Shown here piece by piece: positions 38,870-49,267 of a stretch of 64,000 nucleotides of DNA. Each line of letters begins with the position of its first letter. Position 1 is the stretch's first letter. The DNA lies in NCBI RefSeq assembly GCF_027922305.1, contig NZ_BSFK01000005.1, forward strand, positions 248,001-312,000, read 5' to 3'. The notes under the pieces were generated by a model. That model worked only from the letters and a program-made list of their open reading frames with translations, had not been told where the DNA came from and searched no databases. Both the position numbers and the translations under genes were made by a program. The DNA is from Methylopila jiangsuensis (lineage in GTDB: Bacteria; Pseudomonadota; Alphaproteobacteria; Rhizobiales; Methylopilaceae).

Positions 38870-39514
38870 TCAGGGCCAGATCAGCGCCTCGGGCGCGCGG
38901 GCGGCGTCGGCGCCGACCACCCGGCCGTCATCCAGCCGCAGCGCGCCCGTCGCCCACAGAGCCAGCGCGTGCGGGTAGAGCCTGTGTTCGGCCGTGAGCA
39001 CGCGGGCGGCGAGCGCCGCCTCGTCGTCGCCGTCCAGCACCGGCACGGCGGCCTGGGCGATGACGGGGCCGGAATCCATCTCGGGCGTCACCACGTGCAC
39101 GGTGCAGCCGTGCAGCCGCACGCCCGCCTCCAACGCGCGGGCGTGCGTGTCGAGCCCCTTGAAGCTGGGCAGCAGGGCCGGATGGATGTTGATCAGCTTC
39201 GCGCCCCAGCCTTCGATGAAGCCGTCGGTGAGGATGCGCATGAAGCCGGCGAGGCAGACCACGTCCGGCGCGAAGCCCCGCACCACGCGGTCGAGCTCGG
39301 CGTCGAAGCTCGCCCGGTCGGGATAGGCCTTGTGATCCACCACGGCCGTGGCGATGCCCGCCCGCGCCGCGATCCCGAGCGCTCCGGCGTCCGGCCGGTT
39401 GGACAGCACGGCGACGATCTCGGCGGGGTAGGCGGGGTCGCGGGCGGCGTCGATCAGCGCCGCCATGTTCGAGCCCCGGCCCGACACCAGGACCGCGACG
39501 CGGGCGCGGCTCAT
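38870..39514 (-). CDS. purN: Phosphoribosylglycinamide formyltransferase
   Basis: 214 residues. Transfers the formyl group from 10-formyl-THF to GAR in purine synthesis. Seen: [35 protein letters not shown], the catalytic segment [22 protein letters not shown], and [22 protein letters not shown]. Its ATG overlaps the purM stop (ATGA). Confidence 0.96.
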   Translation of the reverse strand: MSRARVAVLVSGRGSNMAALIDAARDPAYPAEIVAVLSNRPDAGALGIAARAGIATAVVDHKAYPDRASFDAELDRVVRGFAPDVVCLAGFMRILTDGFIEGWGAKLINIHPALLPSFKGLDTHARALEAGVRLHGCTVHVVTPEMDSGPVIAQAAVPVLDGDDEAALAARVLTAEHRLYPHALALWATGALRLDDGRVVGADAARAPEALIWP

Positions 39515-40593
39515 GCGGAGAGCTTCAGCGCGCCGTCGAAGCGCACCGGGTCGTCGGCGGCGGTGATGGACTCGATCACGCCGATGCGCGCCACCGTCTC
39601 GCCTTCGGCCTTGAGCGAGGCCTCGATCGCGTCGGCGGCCTCGGCGGCGGCCACCACCACCATGCCGACGCCGCAGTTGAAGGTGCGCAGCATCTCCGCC
39701 TCCGCCACGCCGCCGGCCTGCGCCAGCCAGCGGAACACGGGCGGGACGGCGATGGCGGACAGGTCGATGCGGGCGCCGAGGCCGTCGGGCAGCACCCGCG
39801 GCAGGTTGTCCGGCAGGCCGCCGCCGGTGATGTGGGCCAGCGCCTTGACGCCGTCGGCGGCCTTCAGGGTCGCGATCAGCGGGCGCACATAAAGGCGGGT
39901 CGGGGCGAGCAGCGCCCGGCCGAGCGACTTCTGCGGCTCGAACGGGGCTGGAGCCTCCAGCGACACGCCCGAGCGCGCCACGATGCGGCGCACCAGCGAA
40001 TAGCCGTTGGAATGCACCCCGGAGGAGGCGAGGCCGAACAGCACGTCGCCGGCCTTCACGTCCCGGCGCGGCAGCAGCTTGCCGCGCTCGGCGGCGCCGA
40101 CCGCGAAGCCCGCGAGGTCGTAGTCGCCGTCGGCGTACATGCCCGGCATCTCGGCGGTCTCGCCGCCGATCAGCGCGCAGCCCGCTTCCATGCAGCCGGT
40201 GGCGATGCCCTTCACCACCTCGTAGGCGGTGTCGCCGGACAGCTTGCCGCAGGCGAAATAGTCGAGGAAGAACAGCGGCTCCGCGCCCTGCACCACCACG
40301 TCGTTCACCGACATGGCGACCAGATCGATGCCGATGGTGTCGTGCAGCCCGGTCTCGATGGCGATCTTGAGCTTGGTGCCCACGCCGTCGTTGGCGGCCA
40401 CCAGGACCGGATCGACGAAGCCCGCCGCCTTGAGGTCGAACAGGCCGCCGAAGCCGCCGATCTCCGCATCCGCGCCCGGGCGCCGGGTGGCGCGCACCAG
40501 GGCCTTCAGCCGCTCCACGAGCGCGTTGCCGGCGTCGATGTCGACGCCCGCCTCGGCATAGGTCAGGCCGCCGCCCGCGTCCGTCTCGGCCAT
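39511..40593 (-). CDS. purM: Phosphoribosylformylglycinamidine cyclo-ligase
   Basis: 360 residues. ATP-dependent ring closure giving AIR in purine synthesis. Seen: [20 protein letters not shown] at the N-terminus, [59 protein letters not shown] and [15 protein letters not shown]. First gene of the purM-purN operon; divergent from the phosphatidyltransferase gene across 171 bases. Confidence 0.97.
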   Translation of the reverse strand: MAETDAGGGLTYAEAGVDIDAGNALVERLKALVRATRRPGADAEIGGFGGLFDLKAAGFVDPVLVAANDGVGTKLKIAIETGLHDTIGIDLVAMSVNDVVVQGAEPLFFLDYFACGKLSGDTAYEVVKGIATGCMEAGCALIGGETAEMPGMYADGDYDLAGFAVGAAERGKLLPRRDVKAGDVLFGLASSGVHSNGYSLVRRIVARSGVSLEAPAPFEPQKSLGRALLAPTRLYVRPLIATLKAADGVKALAHITGGGLPDNLPRVLPDGLGARIDLSAIAVPPVFRWLAQAGGVAEAEMLRTFNCGVGMVVVAAAEAADAIEASLKAEGETVARIGVIESITAADDPVRFDGALKLSA

Positions 40594-40764
40594 GATCGTC
40601 TTAAACTCCCAAGCTGTTCCGACGACCCCTTAGACCGGCTCCCGACCCCGCGCAACCGCGCAAGGCGCGCCGCCGGTCCGGAGGTCCGGCTTTTCACAGC
40701 CGCATGGGCCGCCTATGTGCGGAGAGGGCGCGCCAATGCGCCCGCATGAGAGGGTTTTGGCGTC

Positions 40765-41319
40765 GTGAACCTGCCGAACCTGTTGACGATCGCGCGGCTG
40801 TTCGCCGTGCCGCTGGTGGTGTGGCTGATCCTGACCGGCCAGCCGCTGGCGGCGTTCTGGGTGTTCGCGCTCGCGGGGCTGACCGACGCGATCGACGGCG
40901 CCATCGCCCGCGCCTTCGACCAGCGCACCGAACTCGGGGCCTATCTCGACCCGCTGGCGGACAAGGCGCTGCTGGTGGCGATCTTCGTCACGCTTGCGAT
41001 CCGGGACGACATCCCCCGCGGCCTCGCCATCGCGGTGGTGTTCCGGGACATCGTCATCGTCGGCGCGGTCATCCTGTGCTGGGTGATCGAGCGTCCGCTC
41101 GCCATCGAGCCGCTGAAGGTGAGCAAGGCCAACACCGCCGCGCAGATCGTCTTCGCCGGAACGGTGCTCGGCGCTTCGGGATTCGGCCTCGATCTCGGCG
41201 GCGTGGAGCGGGCCGGCGCCTATGTGGTCGGCGGCTTGACGCTGCTTTCGGCGGCCGCATATGTCCACGCGTTCGCGCGCCACGTCAGCGGCGCGCCGCT
41301 TTCCGGTCCGGGCGGCTGA
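40765..41319 (+). CDS. CDP-alcohol phosphatidyltransferase family membrane protein
   Basis: 184 residues, with several membrane helices. The family signature is intact: D-A-I-D-G-A-I-A-R, eight residues, G, three, D, three, D (LTDAIDGAIARAF through LGAYLDPLADK). Members join a CDP-diacylglycerol to an alcohol. The sequence and start MNLPNLLTIARLFAVPL resemble PgsA or bacterial cardiolipin synthase-like enzymes; which one cannot be said. A GTG start at 40765 is used; there is no ATG near. The next gene follows after 45 bases. Confidence 0.85.
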   Translation: MNLPNLLTIARLFAVPLVVWLILTGQPLAAFWVFALAGLTDAIDGAIARAFDQRTELGAYLDPLADKALLVAIFVTLAIRDDIPRGLAIAVVFRDIVIVGAVILCWVIERPLAIEPLKVSKANTAAQIVFAGTVLGASGFGLDLGGVERAGAYVVGGLTLLSAAAYVHAFARHVSGAPLSGPGG

Positions 41320-41364
41320 CGGCGATCACGACCCCCTTGGTAGCTTTAAGCGAGATCGGCGCTC

Positions 41365-42555
41365 ATGACCCTGCAGCGGCAGATCCTGTTCTGGCTCGGC
41401 TTCGCGGCCGTGCTGGCGCTGTTCCTCCTCCTGTTCTCCGGCATCCTGCTGCCCTTCGTGGTGGGGCTGGCGCTCGCCTACCTGCTGGATCCCATCGCCG
41501 ACCGGCTGGAGCGCCTCGGCCTGCCGCGCGTGTGGGCCACGGTGGTGATCCTGATCTCGGTGGTGCTGATCTTCGTGCTGGCGATCATGCTGATCGCGCC
41601 GCTGATGGGCGCGCAGCTCTCGAAGTTCGTGGAGAACCTGCCTCAGACCATCGCCAAGCTGCAGGACCTGATCGCGTCGCAGAACGCGCCCTGGATCGAT
41701 CGGCTGCTGGGGCAGGGGCTGACGCAGGTGAAGTCGTCGCTGGGCGAGATCGTCAGCCAGGGCATGAATTACCTGTCCGGCTTCCTGGCCTCGCTCTGGA
41801 CCGGCGGACAGGCGGTGATCTCGGTGATCAGCCTGCTGGTGGTGGCGCCGGTGGTCGCCTTCTACATGCTGATCGACTGGGACCGCATGGTCGCGACCAT
41901 CGACGACTGGGTTCCGCTGCGCCACAAGGTCACGATCCGGAAGCTGGCGCGGGAGATCGACGAGGGCGTGGCGGGCTTCGTGCGCGGGCAGGCGCTGGTC
42001 TGCGTCATCCTCGGCACCTTCTACGCCATCGCCCTCACCATGGTCGGGCTGAACTTCGGCCTGCTGATCGGCTTCGGCGCCGGCGTCATCGGCTTCATCC
42101 CCTACATCGGCTCCATCACCGGCCTGCTGGTGTCGCTGGCGGTGGCCATCGTCCAGTTCTGGCCGGATTACGGCATGGTGGCGCTGGTGCTCGGCATCTT
42201 CGCCTTCGGCCAGTTCGTCGAGGGCAACTTCCTGCAGCCGCGGCTGGTCGGCCGCTCGGTGGGCCTGCATCCGGTGTGGCTGATGTTCGCGCTGGTGGCG
42301 TTCGGCTACCTGTTCGGCTTCGTCGGCCTGCTGGTGGCGGTGCCGCTTGCGGCGGCGGTCGGCGTGCTGGTGCGCTTCGGCCTCCGACGCTATCTTGAAA
42401 GCCCGTTCTACACCGGCGAAGACGCCAGCCATCCGGACGTGCTTCCGGGCGGCCCCCAGGGCGCGAGCCTGTTCCGCAAGGACATCGCCCCGCCGCAGCC
42501 GGCGCTGACCGCCCCCGAGGCCGGACCCGCGCCGGACCCGCAGGCGGGCGCATGA
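41365..42555 (+). CDS. AI-2E family transporter (PerM-like membrane protein)
   Basis: 396 residues. N-terminal paired helices (LFLLLFSGILLPFVVGLALAY) are followed by LDPIADRLERLGLPRVWA, a conserved family motif. A middle soluble region comes next, then helices with VGLNFGLLIGFGAGVIGFIPYIG and FGQFVEGNFLQPRLVGRSVGLHPVW, the last highly characteristic. The family includes exporters and ion antiporters; no substrate can be assigned. Its stop overlaps the hdaA start (ATGA). Confidence 0.92.
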   Translation: MTLQRQILFWLGFAAVLALFLLLFSGILLPFVVGLALAYLLDPIADRLERLGLPRVWATVVILISVVLIFVLAIMLIAPLMGAQLSKFVENLPQTIAKLQDLIASQNAPWIDRLLGQGLTQVKSSLGEIVSQGMNYLSGFLASLWTGGQAVISVISLLVVAPVVAFYMLIDWDRMVATIDDWVPLRHKVTIRKLAREIDEGVAGFVRGQALVCVILGTFYAIALTMVGLNFGLLIGFGAGVIGFIPYIGSITGLLVSLAVAIVQFWPDYGMVALVLGIFAFGQFVEGNFLQPRLVGRSVGLHPVWLMFALVAFGYLFGFVGLLVAVPLAAAVGVLVRFGLRRYLESPFYTGEDASHPDVLPGGPQGASLFRKDIAPPQPALTAPEAGPAPDPQAGA

Positions 42556-43241
42556 GCCGGGAGCCGTCGCGCCAGATTCCCCTGGCGCTGCCGCATGAGC
42601 CCCGGTTCGGCGCGGAGGACTATCTGGTCGCGTCCTCGAACGCCGCGGCCCATGCGCTGGCGACCTCGTGGCCCGACTGGCCCGACCGCTCTCTGCTGCT
42701 GGTGGGCGAGGCCGGGGCCGGCAAGTCCCACCTCGCCGCCATCTGGCGCGCGCTCGCCGGCGCGGACGAGGCGGCGTCAGCCGAAGACGCGATCGCGCGC
42801 CTGCGCGCCGCGCCCGAGGACGCGGCCCTGCTGCTGGACGACGTCGACCGGGAGGGCGCGGATGAGAACGCGCTGTTCCACCTGCTCAATCTGGCACGTG
42901 AGCGCCGCGCCCGCCTGCTGCTGACGGCGCGCTCGACGCCGACGCTGCTGTGGCCGACGCTGCCGGATCTCGCCTCGCGGCTGCGGGCGCTGCCGGTCGC
43001 CCGCCTGGACGCGCCGGACGACGAGACCATGCGCGCGGTGCTGATGAAGCTGTTCGACGACCGGCAGATCCGGGTCGACGAAGAGGTGATCGAGTTTCTC
43101 TGCCGCAACTGCGATCGTTCGCTCGGCGCGGCGCGGACGATTGTCGATGAAATTGATAGAGAATCGCTGGCCAGAGGGCGCGGCGTGGGCAAAGGCTTGG
43201 CGGGAGAGGTTCTGCGGCGCCTGAGGAGCGACGATGACTGA
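42552..43241 (+). CDS. hdaA: DnaA-related regulatory protein Hda/HdaA
   Basis: 229 residues. Starts with [24 protein letters not shown], an N-terminal clamp-binding-like segment (QIPLAL) followed by the DnaA-type AAA+ core: [18 protein letters not shown] (Walker A), LLLDDVDRE (Walker B) and a C-terminal lid. There is no DnaA DNA-binding domain IV, which distinguishes Hda from DnaA. With the beta clamp, Hda stimulates hydrolysis of DnaA-ATP and limits reinitiation. Overlaps both neighbours, so part of one operon. Confidence 0.88.
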   Translation: MSREPSRQIPLALPHEPRFGAEDYLVASSNAAAHALATSWPDWPDRSLLLVGEAGAGKSHLAAIWRALAGADEAASAEDAIARLRAAPEDAALLLDDVDREGADENALFHLLNLARERRARLLLTARSTPTLLWPTLPDLASRLRALPVARLDAPDDETMRAVLMKLFDDRQIRVDEEVIEFLCRNCDRSLGAARTIVDEIDRESLARGRGVGKGLAGEVLRRLRSDDD

Positions 43242-45558
43242 CCCGACCGTTGCGAAGCCGTCACACAATCGTCGTATGCAGCGCCGCGCCGCGCCGACGA
43301 AACCGTCCGACGCGAGCGTCGATCAGGTTCAGAAGGACGACGGCATGTCCGAAATCGCAAGCGTTACGCCGCGCGCGGCGATCGCCGAGGCGCAGTTCGA
43401 AACCGCGCCCGAGGCGCATGCGCCCGACCGGCTGGGCGACCCCGCCCGCTTCGTGAACCGGGAGGTCTCCTGGATCGGCTTCAACCGCCGCGTGCTGGAG
43501 GAGGCCTCGAACCTCAGCCATCCGCTGCTGGAGCAGCTCCGCTTCCTGTCGATCTCCGCCAACAATCTCGACGAGTTCTTCATGGTGCGCGTGGCGGGCC
43601 TGCGCGGCCAGCTCCGCTCCGGCCTGACCGAGCTCAGCCCCGACGGGCTGACGCCGGCGGAGCAGCTCACGAGGATCGGCGAGATGGTGTCCTCGCTCGC
43701 CCACGACCAGCAGGTGCGCTGGCTGGAGCTGAAGGCGATGCTTCAGGGCGCGAACATCCTGCTGGTGGACGGCGCCGGCCTGACCCGCGCCGACCGGGTG
43801 TGGCTGGAGGAGCATTTCCTCAACTACGTGTTCCCGGTGCTGACGCCGCTCGCGGTCGATCCGGCGCATCCGTTCCCGTTCATCCCGAACCTCGGCTTCA
43901 CGCTGGCGCTGCAGCTGGCGCGGCAGTCGGACGGACGTCCGCTGAACGCGCTGATCCGCATGCCGGCCCGCATCGAACGCTTCATCCGGCTGCCGGAGGG
44001 CGACCAGCCGGGCGTCATCCGCTTCATCAGCCTGGAGCAGGTCATCGGCCTGTTCATCGGCCGTCTGTTCCCGGGCTACGACGCCAAGGCCCAGGCCGGT
44101 TTCCGCATCATCCGCGACAGCGACCTCGAAGTGGAGGAGGAGGCGGAGGACCTCGTCCGCCTGTTCGAGAGCGCGCTGAAGCAGCGCCGCCGGGGCTCGG
44201 TCATCCGGCTCGAGATCGAGAACGTCATGCCGCCGGAGCTGCGCGCCTTCGTGGTGGCGGCGCTCGGCGTGGCCGACGACGAGGTGTTCGTGGTGGACGG
44301 CATGCTGGCGCTGGGCGACCTCAGCCAGATCGTCTCCGTCGACCGGCCGGACCTCAAGTTCAAGGCCTACAACCCCCGCTTCCCCGAGCGCGTGCGCGAG
44401 CACGCCGGCGACTGCTTCGCCGCCATCCGGGAGAAGGACATCGTCGTCCACCACCCCTATGAGAGCTTCGACGTGGTGGTTCAGTTCCTGAACCAGGCCG
44501 CGCGCGACCCCAACGTGGTGGCGATCAAGCAGACGCTCTACCGCACCTCCTCCGACAGCCCGATCGTGAAGGCGCTGGCGGAGGCGGCGGAGGCCGGCAA
44601 GGTCGTCACCGCGCTCGTGGAGCTGAAGGCCCGCTTCGACGAGGAGGCCAACATCCGCTGGTCGCGCGATCTGGAGCGCGCCGGCGTGCAGGTGGTGTTC
44701 GGCTTCATCGAGCTGAAGACCCACTCCAAGCTGTCGCTGGTGGTGCGCCGCGAGGGCGGCGGCCTCACCACCTACTGCCATGTGGGCACGGGCAACTACC
44801 ATCCGATCACCGCGAAGATCTACACCGACCTGTCCTTCTTCACGGCGGACCCGGTGATCGGCCGCGACGTGGGCCGGCTGTTCAACTTCATCACCGGCTA
44901 CGCCGAGCCGGCCGAGCTCGAGCGCATGGCGGCCTCGCCGCACACCCTGCGCAAGCGCCTGCTGCAGCACATCGGCGAGGAGATCGAGCACGCCCGCAAC
45001 GGCCGTCCGGCCGCCATCTGGGTGAAGTGCAACAGCCTCGTCGACCCGATGATCATCGACGCCTTCTACGAGGCCAGCCAGGCCGGCGTTCAGATCGACT
45101 GCGTGGTGCGCGGCATGTGCTCGCTGCGTCCGGGCGTCGAGGGCCTGTCGGAGAACATCCGGGTCAAGTCCATCGTCGGCCGCTTCCTGGAGCACAGCCG
45201 CATCTACGCTTTCGGCAACGGCCACGGCCTTCCCTCGCCGAAGGCCCATGTGTACATTTCGTCCGCCGATCTCATGCAGCGCAATCTGGACCGCCGGGTC
45301 GAGGCCATGCTGCCGATCCTCAACCCGACGGTTCACGAACAGGTGCTCGATCAGATCATGGTCGCGAACCTCAAGGACAACCAGCAGAGCTGGACGGTTC
45401 TGCCGGACGGAACCTCGCGCCGGATCGTCCCGGCCGAGGGCGAAGAGCCCTTCAACGCGCATCAGTATTTCATGACCAATCCCAGCCTGTCCGGACGCGG
45501 CAAGTCCGTGAAGACCTCCTCGCCCCGGCGCCTCGCCAAGCGCGGCGGGGCCGCGTGA
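43234..45558 (+). CDS. ppk: Polyphosphate kinase 1
   Basis: 774 residues. Makes inorganic polyphosphate from ATP. Seen: [19 protein letters not shown] (N domain), [16 protein letters not shown], the first histidine motif [16 protein letters not shown] (H497), [20 protein letters not shown], and the second [14 protein letters not shown] (H654). In the family these histidines act in phospho-enzyme formation. The first 60 residues are a poorly conserved extension, and an internal ATG at 43345 is an alternative start. Starts 8 bases before the hdaA stop; its stop overlaps the ppx start. Confidence 0.96.
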   Translation: MTDPTVAKPSHNRRMQRRAAPTKPSDASVDQVQKDDGMSEIASVTPRAAIAEAQFETAPEAHAPDRLGDPARFVNREVSWIGFNRRVLEEASNLSHPLLEQLRFLSISANNLDEFFMVRVAGLRGQLRSGLTELSPDGLTPAEQLTRIGEMVSSLAHDQQVRWLELKAMLQGANILLVDGAGLTRADRVWLEEHFLNYVFPVLTPLAVDPAHPFPFIPNLGFTLALQLARQSDGRPLNALIRMPARIERFIRLPEGDQPGVIRFISLEQVIGLFIGRLFPGYDAKAQAGFRIIRDSDLEVEEEAEDLVRLFESALKQRRRGSVIRLEIENVMPPELRAFVVAALGVADDEVFVVDGMLALGDLSQIVSVDRPDLKFKAYNPRFPERVREHAGDCFAAIREKDIVVHHPYESFDVVVQFLNQAARDPNVVAIKQTLYRTSSDSPIVKALAEAAEAGKVVTALVELKARFDEEANIRWSRDLERAGVQVVFGFIELKTHSKLSLVVRREGGGLTTYCHVGTGNYHPITAKIYTDLSFFTADPVIGRDVGRLFNFITGYAEPAELERMAASPHTLRKRLLQHIGEEIEHARNGRPAAIWVKCNSLVDPMIIDAFYEASQAGVQIDCVVRGMCSLRPGVEGLSENIRVKSIVGRFLEHSRIYAFGNGHGLPSPKAHVYISSADLMQRNLDRRVEAMLPILNPTVHEQVLDQIMVANLKDNQQSWTVLPDGTSRRIVPAEGEEPFNAHQYFMTNPSLSGRGKSVKTSSPRRLAKRGGAA

Positions 45559-47114
45559 CGGCGAAAGGCTCCCGCAAGGCGGCCGAGACGCGCTCCGGCG
45601 CCCTCGGCCGCACGCTGCCTCCCGGCCGGCTCGCCCATGGCGCGCCGGTCGCGATCCTCGACATCGGCTCCAACTCCGTCCGTCTCGTGGTCTACGAGGG
45701 GCTGTCGCGCTCGCCGACCGCCCTGTTCAACGAGAAGGAGCTGTGCGCGCTCGGCCGCTCCGTCGGCGTCACCGGCGAACTGTCCCAGGACAACATCGAC
45801 AAGGCGCTGGCGGCGCTGCGCCGGTTCACGACGCTGAGCCGCGCCATGGGCGTCGGCCGCACCTTCGTGCTGGCCACCGCCGCCGCCCGCGACGCCGACA
45901 ACGGCCGCGCCTTCATCGACGAGGTGGAGCGCATCACCGGCGTCGAGGCGCAGCTTCTGTCCGGCTCCCGCGAGGCGCGGCTGTCGGCGCTCGGCGTCGT
46001 CTCCGGCTTCTTCAAGCCCAATGGCGTGGTGGGCGATCTGGGCGGCGGCAGCCTGGAGCTGCTCGACATCGTCAAGGCCCGCATGAGCAAGGGCTCCACC
46101 TACCCGCTGGGCGGCCTGCGGCTTCAGGACGCGTCCGAGCGCTCCATCAAGAAGGCCGACCGCATCGTGCGCGAGACGCTGGAGAAGGCCGGCGAGCTCG
46201 AAAACCTGAAGGACCGCACCTTCTACGCCGTGGGCGGCACCTGGCGCGCCATCGCCCACATGCACATGGCGCAGAAGCGCTATCCGCTGCACGTCATGCA
46301 CGGCTACACCATACCCGCCAAGGAGGCGCTGGAGTTCTGCCGCCTCTGCCGCCGCATCGACCCGGAGACGCTGCCGGGCGTCAGCGTGGTGTCGTCGGAG
46401 CGCCGCCCGCTGCTCGCCTACGGCGCGCTGGTGCTGGAGCACATCCTGCGCATCGGCCGCCCGAAGGAGGTGGTGATGTCCGCGCTCGGCGTGCGCGAAG
46501 GCCTGCTCTACGAACTGCTGGACGAGGACCAGCGCCGGGAGGACCCGCTGATCGCCGCCGCCCGCGATCTGGGCTACCTGCGCAGCCGCGCGCCGCGCCA
46601 CGGCGACGACCTGATCGAGTGGACCGACCGGCTGTTCCGCAGCCTCGACATCGACGAGACCCCGGAGGAGCGCCGCTGGCGCCATGCGGCCTGCCTGCTG
46701 TCGGACATCGGCTGGCGCGCCCATCCGGATTACCGGGCGGAGCAGAGCCTGGAAATGATCGCCCATGGCAGCTTCGCCGGCGTGGACCACCCCGGCCGGG
46801 CCTACATGTCGCTCGCCATCTTCTACCGTCACATGGGCCTGCTGGACGACGAGGCGAGCCCGCGCATCCGGGAGATCGCCTCGACCCGCATCCTCGACCG
46901 CGCCCGCACCCTCGGCGGCGCCATGCGGGTGGCCTATGTGGTCTCGGCCGGGGTGCCCGGCATCCTGCCGCGCACCCCGCTCGCCCTGAAGCGCGACGTG
47001 CTGACCCTCAAGCTGCCGGCCGAACTCGGCGATCTGGAGAACGACCGGCTGCGCAACCGCCTCAACCGGCTCGGCAAGCTCGTGGGCCGGCCGACGGCGG
47101 TGGTCGCGGTCTGA
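45555..47114 (+). CDS. ppx: Exopolyphosphatase, Ppx/GppA family
   Basis: 519 residues from the GTG at 45555, which overlaps the ppk stop (GTGA). Seen: [17 protein letters not shown] (phosphate-binding loop of the ASKHA fold), [44 protein letters not shown], and further [15 protein letters not shown]-terminal helical extension follows. It degrades polyphosphate (or pppGpp) and so opposes Ppk. The paired ppk-ppx operon implies joint control of polyphosphate. Confidence 0.93.
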   Translation: MTAKGSRKAAETRSGALGRTLPPGRLAHGAPVAILDIGSNSVRLVVYEGLSRSPTALFNEKELCALGRSVGVTGELSQDNIDKALAALRRFTTLSRAMGVGRTFVLATAAARDADNGRAFIDEVERITGVEAQLLSGSREARLSALGVVSGFFKPNGVVGDLGGGSLELLDIVKARMSKGSTYPLGGLRLQDASERSIKKADRIVRETLEKAGELENLKDRTFYAVGGTWRAIAHMHMAQKRYPLHVMHGYTIPAKEALEFCRLCRRIDPETLPGVSVVSSERRPLLAYGALVLEHILRIGRPKEVVMSALGVREGLLYELLDEDQRREDPLIAAARDLGYLRSRAPRHGDDLIEWTDRLFRSLDIDETPEERRWRHAACLLSDIGWRAHPDYRAEQSLEMIAHGSFAGVDHPGRAYMSLAIFYRHMGLLDDEASPRIREIASTRILDRARTLGGAMRVAYVVSAGVPGILPRTPLALKRDVLTLKLPAELGDLENDRLRNRLNRLGKLVGRPTAVVAV

Positions 47115-47126
47115 TCGCGCGGCCCG

Positions 47127-47480
47127 TTGACCGGCGCGCCGCCCCCGTCGCCGGAGGACAAGGCGAAGGCGCTCGCAGCCCTTGCGCTCGCCCGCGACAT
47201 CCTGCCGAACTCCGGCACCATGATCGGCGTCTGCACCACGCTTGTGGGTCTGGTGAAGATCATCGAGCGCGACAGCGGCGCGAGCCGGGTCGACGAATAC
47301 GGCGCGCTGATCGGCGTGCTGTTCCTGATCAGCGCGCTGACGTCCTACTGGGCCATCCGCGTGGCGCCCACGAACCCGCTCGCCAGCCGCCGCTGCGAGC
47401 GCGTCGCCGACGTGTTCTTTCTCACAGGGCTGTGCAGCCTCGTGGTGCTCGGCGCGCTGTTCGCGTTCGAGACGGTGTGA
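47127..47480 (+). CDS. Small membrane protein of unknown function
   Basis: 117 residues from a TTG at 47127. Three hydrophobic segments are visible: SGTMIGVCTTLVGLVKII, GALIGVLFLISALTSYWAI and VFFLTGLCSLVVLGALFAF. The pattern is like small uncharacterised rhizobial inner-membrane proteins. It starts 12 bases after ppx, so may be the last gene of that operon. No function can be given. The start is uncertain because no ATG is available nearby. Confidence 0.6.
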   Translation: MTGAPPPSPEDKAKALAALALARDILPNSGTMIGVCTTLVGLVKIIERDSGASRVDEYGALIGVLFLISALTSYWAIRVAPTNPLASRRCERVADVFFLTGLCSLVVLGALFAFETV

Positions 47481-47492
47481 CCCGCCGTCGCC

Positions 47493-48728
47493 TCAGTCCG
47501 CCGCAGCCGGCGCTCGTCCGCCGCCGCGGCGGCGTCGCGGCGGAGGGGCGGGCAGGGGGCCGTCCTCGGACGGGTCGCGCTCCAGCGCCACCACCCGCCC
47601 GCGCTCCAGCGCCAGCGCCAGCGTGCCGGCCTTCAGCTTGAGCGCGCTCTCGCCGAACAGCTCCCGCCGCCAGCCTTTCAGCGCCGCCACCTCCGCGTCG
47701 TCGTCGCCGGCGATGCGCTCCAGATCCTCGACGCTGGCGATGATCTTGGCGGCGACGCCGTGCTTCTCGGCGATCATCCGCAGCAGCACCTTCAGAAGCT
47801 CCACCGTCGCGCCGCTCATGGGCGAGACGCCGCGCTCGCGCTCCAGCGGCGGCAGGCCGGCGGGGTCGCGCGCGAGCCCGAGCGCCACCGCCTCGAGAAT
47901 CTCCTGGCCCGCCCGCGAGCGCTCGTAGCCCCGGGGGAAGGCGCGCAGCGAACCCAGCGCCTCCACGGTCTTGGGCGCGCGGGTCGCGACCTCCAGCAGC
48001 GCGTCGTCCTTCAGGATGCGGGAGCGAGGCACGTCGCGCCCCTGCGCCTCGCGCTCGCGCCAGGCCGCCACCTCCATCAGCACGGCCAGATCGCGCGGCT
48101 TCTTCACCCGGGAGCGGAAGCGCCGCCAGGCGTCGTCCGGCTCGGAGGCGTAAGTGGCGGGGGAGGTGAGCACCTCCATCTCCTCGCTCAGCCAGTCGGC
48201 GCGGCCGCGCTTGGCGAGATCCGCCGACAGCCTGGCGTAGACCGTGCGCAGATGGGTCACGTCCGCGATGGCGTACTCCACCTGCTCGTCCGAGAGCGGG
48301 CGACGGCTCCAGTCCGTGAAGCGGGACGACTTGTCGAGCGTCACCCCCGCCGTGCGCTGCACGAGCTGGTCGTAGGAGATGGAGTCGCCGAAGCCGAGCA
48401 CCATGGCCGCCACCTGGGTGTCGAACACCGGCGCCGGGACCAGCCCCGCCAGATGGTGGAAGATCTCGATGTCCTGCCGCCCGGCGTGGAACACCTTCAG
48501 CACCGTCTCATCGGCCATCAGCGCGTAGAGGGGCGCGAGGTCGATGTCAGGCGCCAGCGCGTCCACCACCACCGGCCCCTCGGCGTCGGCGATCTGCACC
48601 ACGCAGAGCTTCGGCCAGAAGGTGGTCTCCCGCAGGAACTCGGTGTCCACGGTGACGAAGTCGGCGTGGGCGAAGCGCGCGCAGGCGGCGCGAAGGTCGT
48701 CGGTGGTCGTGATCATCATCTTGGACAT
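47493..48728 (-). CDS. rnd: Ribonuclease D
   Basis: 411 residues. A 3'-5' exoribonuclease acting in tRNA 3'-end maturation. The DEDDy residues sit in [34 protein letters not shown], and [16 protein letters not shown]. An HRDC domain follows (about residues 205-285). The ATG at 48728 ([11 protein letters not shown]) is preferred; the open frame upstream encodes basic, non-conserved residues. The C-terminal tail is RG/P-rich. Convergent with the small membrane-protein gene. Confidence 0.94.
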   Translation of the reverse strand: MSKMMITTTDDLRAACARFAHADFVTVDTEFLRETTFWPKLCVVQIADAEGPVVVDALAPDIDLAPLYALMADETVLKVFHAGRQDIEIFHHLAGLVPAPVFDTQVAAMVLGFGDSISYDQLVQRTAGVTLDKSSRFTDWSRRPLSDEQVEYAIADVTHLRTVYARLSADLAKRGRADWLSEEMEVLTSPATYASEPDDAWRRFRSRVKKPRDLAVLMEVAAWREREAQGRDVPRSRILKDDALLEVATRAPKTVEALGSLRAFPRGYERSRAGQEILEAVALGLARDPAGLPPLERERGVSPMSGATVELLKVLLRMIAEKHGVAAKIIASVEDLERIAGDDDAEVAALKGWRRELFGESALKLKAGTLALALERGRVVALERDPSEDGPLPAPPPRRRRGGGRAPAAAD

Positions 48729-49267
48729 CGCATATAGCGGAGTCGGGCGCGCGAGTCTGCGGCGGCGATGGCGCGACCTCCGTGTAAGGTTGACGGTGGC
48801 GAGGGCAGTGAGCACGAGGGGCAGAGAAAAGGCAGCCAAGCCCATTCCCATTAAAAATAGTCAGCGTGAGGGGGTTGATAAAGTTTTGGCGTTCAGTATC
48901 GTGTTCGCACGTTCTGAGGCGTTCGGGTCCACACCGATCACTCACCACCCAAGGGAGCGTCCAAACCTCCTTTGCCGGGCCGGTTAGGTGGGAGCGCACC
49001 TGCTAGCTGAAAGCATATGCCTTTCAGCCCTGCAGTCAGCGTGAGTTGCTGCTGGACCGCAATCTCTGGGCCTATGGCTCGCTATGGCCGGCGCGGTTCG
49101 TCCACGTCGGCCATGGCTTCGACCGTCCGAAAAGCGGTGAGAGCGTGAAAACTGTCGCCGCGCGGTCATGAGCCGCTGCAGCAAACTTGACAGCGCCGCC
49201 GCCCCCATGCCGTGGTCCCGCGACTTTTCCGGCCAGCGCCGAACGATCCGGGACCTCTGACGTGACC
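48729..49267. other. 540-base gap between rnd and aspS; no gene supported
   Basis: Longest stretch without a convincing gene. It contains a small stem AGGTG/CACCT (about 48987-49003), an 8-bp hairpin GCTGAAAG/CTTTCAGC with a 7-base loop (49006-49028), and a 12-base direct repeat AGTCAGCGTGAG (48859-48870 and 49034-49045). A perfect TTGACA occurs at 49187-49192, but no convincing -10 follows, so the aspS promoter is only tentative. Short open frames here have no recognisable composition. Confidence 0.5.

Noticed and set aside
49031-49170. A short gene or pseudogene fragment upstream of aspS
   Set aside because: One frame is open for about 50 codons, but it has no start with a ribosome site and no recognisable similarity; treated as non-coding.
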